The notes: generated from the sequence alone by a model not told the origin. Shown: positions 48,281 to 60,068, counted from the stretch's first letter. The stretch: DNA of 64,000 nt from Pseudisothecium myosuroides (GCA_951799445.1 OX637291.1:11844501-11908500), one strand, 5' to 3'. Translations and numbers: made by a program.

Positions 48281-49336
48281 AGAATATGGGATAATTTGGA
48301 ACAAAGTAGAAGCATAACCACTCATACTCAAAATGCAAAAGTTGAGAACTTAGCAAAATTTTCAATCTCATTTAAGCATAGTAATTTAGTTTTTTTCAAA
48401 ATTTGTTGAGTTCAAAATTTGGACATTATTGGATTGCAGTGCACGTTGATGGCCTATTTCTAGTTCTTCATACAATGTCCATTTTCAACAAAAAATTTTG
48501 AGAAAAATACGCATACTAATTTAGTTTGTTTGGTTGACAATCTAAGAAGTTATGAATTTCTGAGAAGCATTTCAATAGAAGGAAGTTTAGTTGTAGATGA
48601 TTTTTTTGCAATTTCTTTTTACATTTTGTAAGCTATTTTGGAAATACAGTGAGTCAATCAAATGATATTTATTTCACCAATGTATTTGTATGTTAATTTT
48701 AGAAATCAAGTTTCACCTTTGATATATTGCTAGGAAAATTTCAATATACTTTTTCAACACTAAAATTAAATTATAATCTTGCAATCTATGTGGCTAAATG
48801 ACCCCAAATTTGATTCATTTCATTTACAACGGATACAATACAGGATTACACTATGATGTTTTTAAACCCTAAAATTGTAGGGACTCTTAGAGGTTAAGCA
48901 ATGTTGGAATTTGTGTTAGTTTACATAGTGTCTAACATGCATTTGTTCTAGTACTTGAAAGTATATCTTAAAGTAGCATGAAACCAAGTACTTTAATAAG
49001 CTTGCACCCGCCAATTAAATGGGATAAGTGTATATGTATGCCTAAGGGTATACTCACACCAAAAGTGGAAATATAAAATCTATGAGGTTGAGATTCCAAA
49101 TTCAACTATTGCCAAATTGTTTGGACCAAAGGGACAAATCTTCACCACAATCCAATGTAGTCTATGATATGATGGATGGATAATATCTTAAATCTTGAAG
49201 GTTTTTGTTTTTAAAATATTTATTATTTGTAAGAATTAGTAAGGTCTCCATGAGGGTACCTAGATCTCATGGGGAGGTCAATTGGATTCTTCATTGTCCA
49301 ATGAGGATCATATTTTTTCTTGTTCAACGATCTAAT

Positions 49337-50051
49337 TGGTTAGTTTGCAAGAAAGATTGCCCTGTTTTTGTAGCGTTTAGGCAATTTCATTGGAACACTA
49401 TAAAAACAGAATTATTTTTTAATTATAAAAAATATGAATAATATATATACCTTTAAGAAAAAAGTATCCTAAGAAGGAAAAGCATAGAAAAATTTACTAA
49501 GTAGGAGAACTAGCAAAGTGCAAAATCTCAAGAAAATAGGTACTTTGACTTTTTAATTTGTAAAAAATAGGGAAAGCAATTTTTTTAAACTAAAAAATTG
49601 AAATTTGAAAGAACTTTATGATGTAGAGATTTCACAAAAAAATGATCTTGAAACCATCTTCAATATTCAAAAATGTGTGTGCAAAAGAGCCCTATTAGCA
49701 TGCATGTGGAGGACATAAAATAATGTTTTTTTAAATGACCTCTGGTAAGTACATGCCCTCCTAATGTGGAAATAGATAATAAAAATTTCAGCTCTAAATC
49801 AATAATTTTGGGTATTCCCTAGTACTAGAAAACCCTCAATTGCAAAGTGTGTCAAATTAGCTAAATTTAAATAGAAATAGAAAAAAAATTGGATTTAAAA
49901 AAAATAAGGGATTTGATGACAGTTATCAAGTTATCCATCTCCAATAAAAGCTTCAAGTTAATTGGGTTCATGCTTCTATAGTTAAAGTACATGACGCTTC
50001 CGTCATTCCAAATGTCACATAAAATAGTACCGGTCTTTTTTGCAATCACCC
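49337..50051. mobile_element. Degenerate GGGTSRTTGCAAGAA-family element (copy 2)
   Basis: Counterpart of 9329-10040, ending TTGCAATCACCC. Confidence 0.45.
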
Positions 50052-50318
50052 AACTATCAATTTTGTGAGGAGTATCTATACTTACATGTGTTTCATTTCA
50101 AACCCAATTCCATTCAATGCCTAATTTCACCCCCTATTTTTAGCCCCAATTGGCCAATTCCATCCCGAAAAACATCCAAATTCATTTATTTTTTTGACAA
50201 AAGCAATGTATTAATGTCAATTTAAAGGGACCGTCCAATGCCTAATTTACTTACTTCAGCCCCAATTCCATCTAGAAAAACATCCAAATTCATTTATTTT
50301 TCTGACAAAATCAGTGCA

Positions 50319-52031
50319 TTAACTCCTAAATTCCTTGACTTTGTTTTTCACTTTCCTCCCAAAATCTTTTCCCCCCAAATGCTCAAAAACTGCCATTTTG
50401 AGCACAAGTACCAAATTTTGAAAAAAAATCATTTTGGACACATAACACTCTAGGATCTTGTAGTACTCTAGTTTGAAAAGATGTGAAAAAAATTCAGAAT
50501 TTTCCACCATGTGGATTGCAAGATATTAGCGTTTGAATTGACAAAAATGTTTTTTTTGACCTTACAAAAAACCGGGCAGTTGCACTTCACAAGCTCGCTT
50601 TTTTATGACAAAATATCCAAAATGATGGTTATTCTTTGGATTCATTCTTCAGGGCAAGTTGGCTACATGCTTGAAAAATTTCAGATCATTTGGAATAGCA
50701 CAACATATAGAAAAAAAATAGTAAGTAAAAAGAAGTAGAGAATGGTTTAAAATAGGGTCATTGCAAGAATGACCGGTACTGAAACATTGTCACAAAACGA
50801 AAGTGGATGCTTTCTTTTGCTATAACTTTTGCACCGTGACTCACATGAATTTGAAATTTTTATTGGAGATTCCTCTCTTGAGTTTAATCATATCTTATAT
50901 TTTTCAGAAATTTTCAAAAATCATTTTATATTTAAAAATCATTTAAACTAATATGTCATGTTTTGAGTTTTAAGGGTTTTTAGTACTATGGAGTCCCCAA
51001 ATTTAATGATTTGGAACTGAAATTTCTATTGTCTATTCCCATAGTAGGAAGTCATGTTCCTACCAAGGGGCATTAAAAAATATTATATTTTATGTCCTCT
51101 ACATCCATGCAAAGAAGGCTCCCTTGCGCGCACAATTCTGAATGTTGAAGATGGTTTCAAGATAATTTTTTTGGTGAAATCTCTTCAAAATAAAGTCTTT
51201 CCAAATGGCCAATTTTTAGTTTCTTTGAAAAAAAAAATTCCTATTTTTTACAAATTAAAACGTCAAACTATGTATTTTCTTCAAAATTTCAGCTCACATG
51301 TTTTTGTGAATAACTTCTTACCTTGATTTTTTTTAGGTCTGAAATTTTGGTGATATGCTATTTCAAGTGTTATACTAATTATCCTTATTTTATTTTATTT
51401 AAAAAAATTCATATGCAAAAAACTCGTAGTACTGGGAGTACTAAGCAAAAACAGCCAAAGTAGAACAAAAACGGAAGGTCATTCTTGCAACGACCCCATA
51501 CTAAATTGTTAAGAAGTTAATTATAGAATTGAAAAATGCCAATCCCAATGGTTGAAATGTTGTAGTAGACAATCTACATCCTATGATTTTATTTTTTTCC
51601 AATGATATTGAAAATTGAATGAAATAAACAACTTCAAAGTTTATTTTACAGTTGAAAATCCATAACTACCTCCAAACTAAAATTTCTTATAACTTTTGAC
51701 TCATTGATCAAAATGGAATGATTCAAACTTCAAAAAATTTCACATATATATAAATCTAGAAAACCAATTTCAAATTTTTGTTTTTGGAAAAAGTGATTTT
51801 TTCTAGATCTGCCCGGACTGCCCGTTTACGAAAAACAACAACATATTAGGCCATAACTTTTGACTCCGATTTCCAAATGTCATGAAATTTAGTGCATATG
51901 AAAGATATTCCTCATCCCCACCTTCTATCACAATTTCAACTTAAAATATGCAAATCTCTAGTCACATGTACTTACTGAAAATCATATTTTGCTAAAAATA
52001 GCAAGTTGGTCCTTTAAATAGGAGGTGTTAA
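50319..52031. mobile_element. TTAA-flanked element of copy 2 with a nested MITE
   Basis: It starts TTAACTCCTAAATTCC and ends GGTCCTTTAAATAGGAGGTG before TTAATGTT, the same target unit as in copy 1. A 743 bp GGGTCATTGCAAGAA element lies inside it. Confidence 0.7.
50755..51497. mobile_element. GGGTSRTTGCAAGAA-family insertion nested in a TTAA element, copy 2 only
   Basis: The ends are GGGTCATTGCAAGAATGACC and GGTCATTCTTGCAACGACCCC. ATA is shared at both junctions, and copy 1 (about 10895) reads TTTAAAATACTAAATTG without it. Its interior is very close to 40841-41583, so the two may be recent copies of each other. Confidence 0.8.
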
Positions 52032-52594
52032 TGTTAAAAAGCGATAACATCCAAATTCATTTATTTTTCTGACAAAATTAGTGCATTAATGTTATGAAGG
52101 GATGACGTCCAAAATTCATTTATTTTTCTAATTTTGTCCCCTAATTTCAGCCCCAATTCCATCCAAAAAAACATCCAAATTTGTTTATTTTTCAGAAATT
52201 GCAAGTCAAGGTGGTCATAGACTTGTCTACCTTAGCCCCTAAAGGACCGGGGTTAAAAAAACCCATGTTGAAAATCTGGGTGGTAATAGACTTGTCTACC
52301 TTAACCCTAAATGACCGGGGTGCAAACAACCGTGTTGCAGAAGCCACCGCTGGTGGCCTTATGGTCCTTCAGGATTAGCCCTACAAGGTTTAAACGGAAT
52401 TTCAGATATAACTGATCCGCGATGTCCGTTGTCATAACTCTGTCATAACCTTCATAAACGGAATTATTGTTTTAAGATATGCCAAGTCATGTGTTGGGTA
52501 AGGATGGAAATTATTGCCCCCTTGGTGTGATATGAAATCTCAGCTCAGTTGCGTCTGAAACAGATCTGAAATCTTATCCTCCCGCGTTCTCTTG

Positions 52595-54029
52595 TATAAA
52601 TGTACCCTTCGTGGGATAATTGTACAGTTCATTTCGATTTTGCAAGGAAATGTTGTATTCTGCACTTTGACATCATTCAAAGCAGGCAGTAGCGAAAGCT
52701 CAAGCAAAAACAGATTCATTTCTCTTCTGCATTGTTGCAGAGTTAGAATTCGAGGTAAGCCTTCATTAATTTTCATGATCAGATTCTCTGTTCACAAATC
52801 TAGCTACAGTAGCTAGATTGTATCATTTTCTTAAGCTTTGCAGATGTGATCAATGTACGTGGAGATCGAATTCGAGGTAAACCTTCAATCAGAGGCTTCA
52901 ATCTTGCATGTTTACGATCGATGTGTATACGGAGTATATTTGTATCATGAGCCGATGAATATGCAGGCAGCGATGACGACGAGGTTAACTTTCTAGCTAA
53001 CTCTTTTCTGATCTTATTGATGGCTTTCTAATCAGACACAAAGAAGTTCGAAAATTTATCAGCAGGCCATTCGATTCGCTTCTAGAAAGTCAATCGATTC
53101 ATTTCCCTGTAGGCCGATCTGGTACGTACTTTTAATGTCTCCCTAACCTCGATCAGTTCTTTCACCTTCTAGTCTACCATCACCTTCTAATTGTATCCTT
53201 CTCTGATTATTTATATAACCAGCTTCCAAGCAACACGATCTAGTTCCAAAAAGTAGAACTTAATTTGCTGTAAGATCGATTTCAATACAAATCTTTCTTG
53301 TAGTTTCCGCTAGTTTTTCATGTTACCTTGATATCATCACTACGTCTCCACAACAGGAAGTAGCGGTGCATGCAACACATCATCAATTAATTATTATTTT
53401 GCAATGGTTTTGTCGCGGTTGCCTTAAATCTCATGGTCTATGGCGAACCATTGCAAAAAATCCGCGCGCAAACTTGTTGCAAAAGTCTTGGGGTTACTGA
53501 ACCAAATGAATGCATATCTATGCCTAGACTATTGTTAATTCCAAAAGTTATACAACTTAATTTTCTGTAGAATTGATTTCATTATATCTTTCCTGCTCTC
53601 CTCTATTTTTTCATGTTGCCTTGATATCTACTTACAATCGACAATCGCAACCTGTCAGCAGGAATGTACTTTCAATACTTTCATGCTTTTACCACAAGGC
53701 TCCTGCTTATTTGGCATTTCGATCCTGTTTGTTCGCAACTTCTGACGTAACCATCTCTGATTGTGTGCATCTGTCTGCGTTAACTAATTCCATCCACGAG
53801 CAGGATAGTTTCTTCGTAATCTCATCATTTTCATCCACGAAGACAATAGTTACAAGAGATTTCGTCCGGGGACAGAGATGGTTACGCCCCGTAACCTCCT
53901 CGCCACCTCCCGGTGGCTCGGGGGGTTACGTAGTTCATAATCGACTGTGTTCTTCGCAATTTACATGAAGTCCGTTTCATTTACTTTCGATGTTAGCTGA
54001 ACCTTCAATTCGATGAATCCAACTGTGCA
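52595..54029 (+). promoter_or_regulatory. Promoter and intron-rich 5' leader of gene E
   Basis: TATAAAT at 52595-52601. Donor at 52754/52755, candidate mini-exons 52844-52876 (33 nt) and 52967-52983 (17 nt), and a last acceptor CTGTGCAG just before 54031. These mirror the leader of gene B. Confidence 0.4.
53752..53945. mobile_element. Copy-2-only insertion with CGTAACC inverted repeats
   Basis: Copy 1 (about 13880) runs from CTTCTGACATAACCGACTTTG without this block. Here GTAACCATCTCTG (53754) pairs with CAGAGATGGTTAC (53872), and CCCGTAACCTCC pairs with GGGGGGTTACG further on. It sits within the last leader intron of gene E. Confidence 0.55.
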
Positions 54030-54082
54030 GGAATCGGTATATCAACTGGATTTGAAGCATTGCATATATTGAGACTTGAAGC

Positions 54083-54490
54083 ATGGCGACGTTTCGACCG
54101 CAGTACAGTTACGCCATCGCTGCAGTTACACTTTACCTTGCTCTGTTGTCCACCACGGTGAATGCTGATGGATTCTCCATCGCGAACTCGTTCAAGAGCC
54201 CAGCAGAGATGCAGTGTTACTCCCAGGTGCACATTGACAACATCTACACAGCCGCACCCGGAGAGGTTTACATTTTCGGTCCGTTCGACGCAAGCTTAAG
54301 CGAGTTCTGGGATTGCGAGATCTACAACCGGCAATCGAACAAGCTGGCCACGTTTCGCTTCTGGGGAGACGCCAGTCATGGCGGACCGGAGGTCGCTGAG
54401 TGCAGCGACAACTGTCACTGGCAAGTTGACGAGTTTCAGGTTTCCGCCTTCGTCGACGGTACATGGGTCTGGAAGTACTCGTGGCCTTAG
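54083..54490 (+). CDS. Gene E: secreted four-cysteine SPH-like protein
   Basis: 135-residue twin of gene B. Changes seen are Asn6 to Gln, Ser7 to Tyr, Cys18 to Tyr (within the signal peptide) and Glu110 to Asp. The mature cysteines 45, 78, 107 and 111 and the FWDCE, FRFWGDASHGG and CHWQVDEF blocks are unchanged. The coding part is far better conserved than the indel-rich spacer, so both twins are probably under selection. Confidence 0.88.
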   Translation: MATFRPQYSYAIAAVTLYLALLSTTVNADGFSIANSFKSPAEMQCYSQVHIDNIYTAAPGEVYIFGPFDASLSEFWDCEIYNRQSNKLATFRFWGDASHGGPEVAECSDNCHWQVDEFQVSAFVDGTWVWKYSWP

Positions 54491-54623
54491 AATTACACTT
54501 TTACTGTGGACACATGTATAATTCGATGACTTGAAATCGATCATGTGTACATACATAGTTACAGAGGAATCGAAATTATCATACAGACATACTGTATTTT
54601 TCCATCCTTGGAAACAATCATCT

Positions 54624-54629
54624 AATAAA
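54624..54629 (+). terminator. Poly(A) signal of gene E
   Basis: AATAAA 134 bases after the stop, in a block shared with gene B. Confidence 0.6.
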
Positions 54630-55247
54630 ACTTTATTGTCAAACATGATGTGGCTTTCTTCCTTGAGAGAATAAGAAATAGATCATGCGTGGAGAAGCAG
54701 CTAGCTAGGGCAACTTCACTTCCTAATTATCAAAAGTCCCTCGCACGAGTCCTCGCAGTTCTATATTAGGCAACTTGCAAAGTTTTTGGAAGATGCTTGA
54801 ACTTACTGAGTTTCACCATCAAACAGGTAAATTTTGGAACAGACTTCAGCAAAAATGCAGCGTATGATTGTCAGCAAACATGTTCAATTCCAAAACATTC
54901 ACTTTGGACAGCTTTTAGTAGCGATATCAGCTAGGGCGACGTGGAATGTCAGCTTTGGAATCGTGTTTTGTGTTCTCAGCAATGTGCAAACGCTGCTGCG
55001 AAGTTTTTATTCTGTTTTTGTTGGGGTTTTGTTTTCATTTATTTTTGGGCAGTGCAGAAAGTGACCATCGCTGGAGTCATGAAGTCATGAAGTTGTTCAG
55101 TTGTTCTATGCAAATGGATGAAACGTGCAAAATGTGGACGAAACTTAAATTAGTCATCCAAAAGAGTGCACATTCATCTTAGAAGATTAAAAAAAGCAAT
55201 AACTTTCTAGGACTATAATGTCAATTTCATTAAATTGACAATATTCC

Positions 55248-56500
55248 ATTACTTTGCCGTGGTTAGCCAGAACCCAGAATCTATATCAGTCCTAGTGTGG
55301 GCTTGAAATTAGGCCTTACAATTAGACCTTTGTGAAGATATGTGTTACAATTTGGCGCATGCATGGAGTACTGCTAGTTTAACAAAACAAATGAGGACGT
55401 TATATGTAGCAATTGAACATTTCAGCAATTTCACCCACTAACAATGCAAGAATATATTGCCAAAATATTCCCTCCAAAGAAATTGTATAGCTTTTGGGTG
55501 ACTTATCCATTAAAAAAGCACTAAACTGCTGCAAACGTTGCTTTGGGTGTTGAATTGCAGTGACAAAATTATCCTTGCAAATTGTCCCTGCATATGAAAC
55601 ATTTGCAAATGCAACTATCTCCAAAATTGGATCTGGGGAAGAGTTTTGCAATTGATCGTGTAAAATTGTTAGATTGCATAACATTATTCATACAAAATTC
55701 AATCTTGCGATCAAAGATGACATCCTTTTTGTTAAATTGGTAGTATATCAGCTAGAACACCTTTACTGAAATATAAATCCATACATGTCACAAATTTTGG
55801 TGCCGGAATCGCGGCACTGTAACGAAATTGACGTTAAGATCAAATAATTTGAGGTGCCCTGTGAGGTGGTTAATTATAATAGGATTCAAGTGACTTGGCG
55901 CTGACTTAGTTTTTACCATTCAGAGAATTGGCCAATTGGGCTAACTTTGGTAGTGGAAGAAAAAGTTGGGAAAAAATTCTAAATAGAACTGAATAAAAAT
56001 ACTAAAAATTAGTATAAGACTATTAAGTACTGTATTCTCAAGAAACTATATGTAAGATTAAAAGACTCCAAAATTTTTGCACAAAACAAGAGAATGTAAA
56101 ATTACTATATTCGATTATTGGAGAAAAAAATCTAATACAAAAACTCTAAATATTAGAAATTGATATATGGCTAGAACTATTCAAGTATTGTAGTCTCAAA
56201 ATATTAGACATAAGAAAATAATAATCCAAAATTTTTGCACAAAACAAGAGAACGGGAAATTTCAGGACATGCGTCGTTGTTGCCGGATCGGAATCGCGCC
56301 AATTTATCGAAATTCACTACCAGCATTTGCAAATTAAAACCGCCAGTCGATCGATCATGACCTTAGGTCAGGACTCATGAGCTGTACTGCGGAATTCTAT
56401 TACTGTAACAATGATCACATTCAAGGTTTGATAAAACAGCAGTACGTATCATGCATGAACTACTGCAAGATCGGAGCATACATATATAGCTAGTAAGAGC
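55248..56500. other. Gene-poor stretch right of copy 2
   Basis: A 94-codon minus-strand ORF (55400-55684) has ordinary amino-acid composition but no recognisable motif and no paralogue here. Motifs CAATTTCATTAAATTGAC (55221) and TAACGAAATTGACGTTA (about 55819) are inverted to each other and may bound a TIR element of about 620 bp. Two direct phrases, CCAAAATTTTTGCACAAAACAAGAGAA (spread over 56068-56095 and 56230-56255), form a short tandem repeat. Confidence 0.35.
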
Positions 56501-56507
56501 TCTGACA

Positions 56508-56957
56508 CTACAATAGTTTCCGGTGCCCAGTAGTCGTGGACGTCGCGGACGTCGACCGCCAGAAGTAGTGGTACCGCCACTGGTTATTCACATACATCGA
56601 AATCCCGAACTGATCAACAGTCCATTTGCAATTGACACAGCTCCACAGCTCCGACCCGCCGTGAATGTCGTCTCCCCAGAAGCGGAACGTCCCGGACTTG
56701 GCCAAGCCGACGTTGTGGACCTCGCAGTCCCAGAACTGCTGCTTTCCCGTGTTGAAGGCGAAGTAGTAAATCTCATTCGAAGTCGCCGTGTACGTCGGAC
56801 GAGCCTTGACGTTGGAGCTGCATGTGAACTGGGTGGGGCTATGAAAGGCGTTCCCGATTGCCACCGTGCCAATTTGGGCGTGTGCCGTGGATAGTAGCGT
56901 GAGGAAAAGCATGATAGTCGCTGCAATAACGAAACTCCTGTTCCCGAACGTCGCCAT
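56508..56957 (-). CDS. Gene F: secreted four-cysteine SPH-like protein
   Basis: Predicted 149 residues starting MATFGN. The signal peptide (1-27, core IAATIMLFLTLLS, ending AHA) is followed by a domain with Cys46, 78, 107 and 110 and blocks QFTCSSN, EIYYFAF, QFWDCEVHN, TFRFWGDDIHGG, CVNCKWTVDQF and a WRYHYFW end. The C-terminal Ser/Thr-rich extension (132-149) is absent from gene G. The frame is open to an ATG at 56987, but the acceptor GCGCAG (ending at 56980) shows that part is intronic. Related to G, and more distantly to B and E. Function unknown. Confidence 0.85.
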   Translation of the reverse strand: MATFGNRSFVIAATIMLFLTLLSTAHAQIGTVAIGNAFHSPTQFTCSSNVKARPTYTATSNEIYYFAFNTGKQQFWDCEVHNVGLAKSGTFRFWGDDIHGGSELWSCVNCKWTVDQFGISMYVNNQWRYHYFWRSTSATSTTTGHRKLL

Positions 56958-57387
56958 GATGATGTTTTCGATCAGGTTCCTGCGCATGCAATCGAAGATT
57001 CAGAGAGCGGATGTGAAATAAAAAGTGACAAGGAAAAAAGCGCATCATGCATCTGCAGCTTTGAAGCTCTGGTGTATGACTATCTAGAAAGCGATCTGCA
57101 ACTGTATGTGACACGAATTGCAGCATCTACTACGGAAGAAACTGTACTGAATACTATTCTTTTGATTAGTTCGTTTTCCTATACTCTAGTGAAGAGAAGT
57201 AAAGAACAAATCACAGTTTATTTATGACTCAGTAAACGCTCTAGGAGACTAGGAACGAAGGATCTTTGCGCCGTACAATCTAAGGTTATAGCGCTTAACC
57301 TCTTCAAAGCGTACAGAAGCGAGTATAAAGAAAACCAAGTTTTAGAAATGGTAAAGCTGAAGAATGAAGCTGAAGGTGGCACTCGAT

Positions 57388-57395
57388 GTTATATA
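57388..57395 (-). promoter_or_regulatory. Likely TATA box of gene F
   Basis: TATATAAC on the minus strand, about 430 bases upstream of the start codon, leaving room for a 5'-UTR intron that ends at 56980. Confidence 0.35.
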
Positions 57396-57399
57396 GTAT

Positions 57400-58061
57400 C
57401 CAGTTAACCCTACCATTTAGGCTTCGAGGGTAGAGAAAAGTTTTGAGAAAGTGAAAACAATGACAATAGCAAAGAAAAAAAATGCTCTCATTGGCCTACT
57501 ACAGTACGTATGGCCAAGGTAAGTTACTTTTCCGCTGCTAAATTCTTTTCCTACATTTTGAAAAAACAAAATCCAAAAGCTTGAATATTTTTTTTTTTAA
57601 ATTTAAATTTGAAATGATAAACTTGCTTTAAGTTTCAATAATTTTCATAAAATAGGTTCATGCAATGTGAAACCTTCAACAGTTCAATCTGCACATTTCT
57701 AGCCTTATACGCTCTACAAAAGAATCAACAAATAACATAAATTTTAATTGTTAAAGTGGCATGATTCAGATGCCAAAAATTGTAACATATATGTATATAG
57801 AGGACTAACATCAAGGACAATTATGGATTTATATTTCAAGACGTACAGATATTCTGCAAGGTGACAAAATAATGGAATACTAGGTTATACTACCACATTA
57901 ATGAAATTGATGTTTAACAAAATTATCAATCTAGAGTAGCTAGTCCATAACTGAGTTTTGCATACATGTTTGGTTATTTTTCTAAATTTTTATGATTTTT
58001 TGTTAGTGATTATTGATTGCAAATTACAATAAATTCCAATATACTTCATTTCTTACATAAA
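57400..58061. other. Intergenic AT-rich stretch
   Basis: No gene or ordered repeat seen apart from an AATTTAAATTTGAA run near 57600. Confidence 0.4.
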
Positions 58062-59066
58062 TTAGAATTGTGTAAAAACTTTGATGTCCTTGTCTTGCCC
58101 CTTTTGCAAAAGGCGCACTAGAGTTTTAAGTTTACCATTGTGGTACTGAAATGCATCGAATTTACCTGTTAGCAAGGGATAATGGTTCAATTGAGATGGT
58201 AAACTCTGTTCCATTTTGAGTTCCTCTGCGGTAAACTCTTTAAACTCCATTGTCAAGGTTTTCAAACGTACCAAGATTCCAAGAATGCTTTCATTCGCCT
58301 TTCACGTCTCGAGATGCTATATAGACAGCAAAGAGCTCAACATTCCAGGTCTTCAACACGTAATTGTCAACTTCGATCATACTCAGATCGATACTCGGAT
58401 ATTCCATACTAGCTGCCTTTGAGACCTTGACCTGCCCCTTCCACGTTTCCACATCCATGTCGAGGTCTTCCACCTGCTCCGACCGGCAAGAGACAACTTA
58501 GACATGCAGACCGTGATGTGCATGGATACCCCTACTCAAAGAAATAGAGATCAGTCCACCTAACTCACTATTCAAACAAGCCTCAGTCTATCATTTAATT
58601 TACTACTGAAGCCCGTAATTAGAGTTTGACATCACAATATTGATACAGAATTTACTACTAAGTAGGTGGTAATGATTCAAATTAGATAGTAAACTCCGCT
58701 TCATTTCCTACGTGTCCTCCATAGTAAACTCTAATAACTCTCTTGTGGTCTACAACAGTCACCAAAGCCAACGGATGCTCAGAATTTGTCAAGCTAGGAC
58801 TAAAGTTGTGACTGTCAACATCGATCCTTGACCTTCATGACGTACCGCTTAGAAGTCTGCACAATGTACAATTGTTCAAACGTTCTGGGGGAATATTCTA
58901 CAAGAGATTTGACTGTCAATTCAAAAGAACATGTGTGGCAGAGATCAAACCAAATTCGGGACCGATTCTCCACTTCCGAGCTCTGATATAAGAGCATCAA
59001 CTGCAACCGCAGATCCGAACATTCCACTTGTTTTCTGAGGACTCGCTGTGGAGTTCGCCATCGCCA
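58062..59066 (-). pseudogene. Unrecognised exon fragments, probably a decaying gene
   Basis: Three minus-strand segments read protein-like. These are 59027-58815 (SPRTFEQLYIVQTSKR, then a GTACGT donor), 58473-58291 (EDLDMDVETWKGQVKVSKA, preceded by an acceptor GGAGCAG, ending in a stop) and 58274-58062 (FTAEELKMEQSLPSQLNHY). The last is a diverged duplicate of 58740-58600, which has accumulated stops. An ATG near 59065 opens a different frame (MANSTASPQKTSG). No consistent gene model could be joined and no family was recognised. Confidence 0.35.
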
Positions 59067-59236
59067 ACTGCTCTAACTAGCTAGAGGCCCAGAGCCCACT
59101 CGATCTGAAGAAAATAGTAAGTTCAATTTAGAGAAATCGCCTGCTTTTCCGATTCATTCTTCATCTTTCTAGTCTGCATATGCAGTGCACGAATTCGAAC
59201 TTCGAAGCTGCACCTGAAGTTTGGTCATTCCATTTA

Positions 59237-59416
59237 CTCCCTCCGTCCTAAAAAAATGTTTTGAGTAGGTCATATCGAGGGATTTTTCAATCTGTCCAAT
59301 GTTATTCAGGTTACAGCTACAATATTCTTCATTGATTTTGGTGATATAAAACTTCACCCTGAATTTATGTTTTCACAATGTGAACAATTCATGAAATTGG
59401 TGTCAAACGTTGGGAG
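59237..59416. mobile_element. Stowaway-like MITE, 180 bp
   Basis: The ends CTCCCTCCGTCC and, inverted, CTCCCAACGTTTG are flanked by TA on both sides. It lies directly upstream of gene G and contains a TATAAA (59345-59350). Confidence 0.7.
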
Positions 59417-59493
59417 TAACTTGGGAGTGCATTATTTTTGGTTTCTCCCAATCTGACCGGACCGATCCTTCGACTTTGCAGGGAACTGAAACC

Positions 59494-59919
59494 ATGGCGA
59501 CCTTTGGGAACAGGATTTCTGGTCCTGCTCTCATCGGTATTGCAGCCTCCGCCATAGTTTTCCTCATGCTAGTGTCGACTGCCCAAGCTCGAATCGGAAC
59601 GGTGAACATTGGGAACGACTTCCGCACTCCCACACAGTTCACGTGCAACTCCAACATGATGACTCATCCGACGCACTCGGCCGCTTCGAGCGAGATCTAC
59701 TACTTCGCCTTCAACAAGGAGCATCATCAGTTTTGGGATTGCGAGGTCCACAACAAGGCTTACGCCAGGACTGGGAAGTTTCGCTTCTGGGGAGACGACA
59801 GTCACGGCGGACCGGAGCTGTGGAGTTGTGTCAATTGCCAATGGATCGTCGACCAGTTCGCCATTTCAATGTACGTCGACAACCGGTGGCGATACAAGTA
59901 CTTCTGGCAAAGAGCTTAG
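59494..59919 (+). CDS. Gene G: secreted four-cysteine SPH-like protein
   Basis: Predicted 141 residues starting MATFGN. Signal peptide about 1-32 (core IGIAASAIVFLMLVS). Cysteines 51, 83, 112 and 115 and the blocks QFTCNSN, EIYYFAF, QFWDCEVHN, FRFWGDDSHGG, CVNCQWIVDQFAISMYV and WRYKYFW align closely with gene F, which lies head-to-head 2.5 kb away. An in-frame ATG at 59410 is ignored because a splice acceptor CTTTGCAG ends at 59481 and because the homologous start in F is MATFGN. Two truncated copies of its 3' end follow downstream. Confidence 0.88.
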   Translation: MATFGNRISGPALIGIAASAIVFLMLVSTAQARIGTVNIGNDFRTPTQFTCNSNMMTHPTHSAASSEIYYFAFNKEHHQFWDCEVHNKAYARTGKFRFWGDDSHGGPELWSCVNCQWIVDQFAISMYVDNRWRYKYFWQRA

Positions 59920-60068
59920 TTCGATCTCCCGGGCAAAAGAAACTACACTGATTTGCCCTAGCTAGCTAAGTAGTGTTTGTGACACTAGATTAGCAAAGTC
60001 ACACTATTTTCAATGAGTGCCGGCTTGAAATATTATTGCGTTAATTGTAACAGTTTAATTTCGACAAA

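Larger units (their letters stand above)
50105..52195. repeat. Minisatellite-like array of copy 2, interrupted by nested elements
   Basis: The same CATCCAAATTCATTTATT units as 10280-11930, with two or three left and about two right of the inserted TTAA element. It is shorter than in copy 1. Confidence 0.7.
38327..55247. repeat. Segmental duplication, copy 2
   Basis: Homologous to 1-15680 in the same orientation. Private features are insertions at 40841-41583, 43878-44687, 45726-46389, 50755-51497 and about 53752-53945, extra sequence at about 47970-48280, and a contracted minisatellite. These indels make copy 2 about 1.2 kb longer. Confidence 0.93.
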
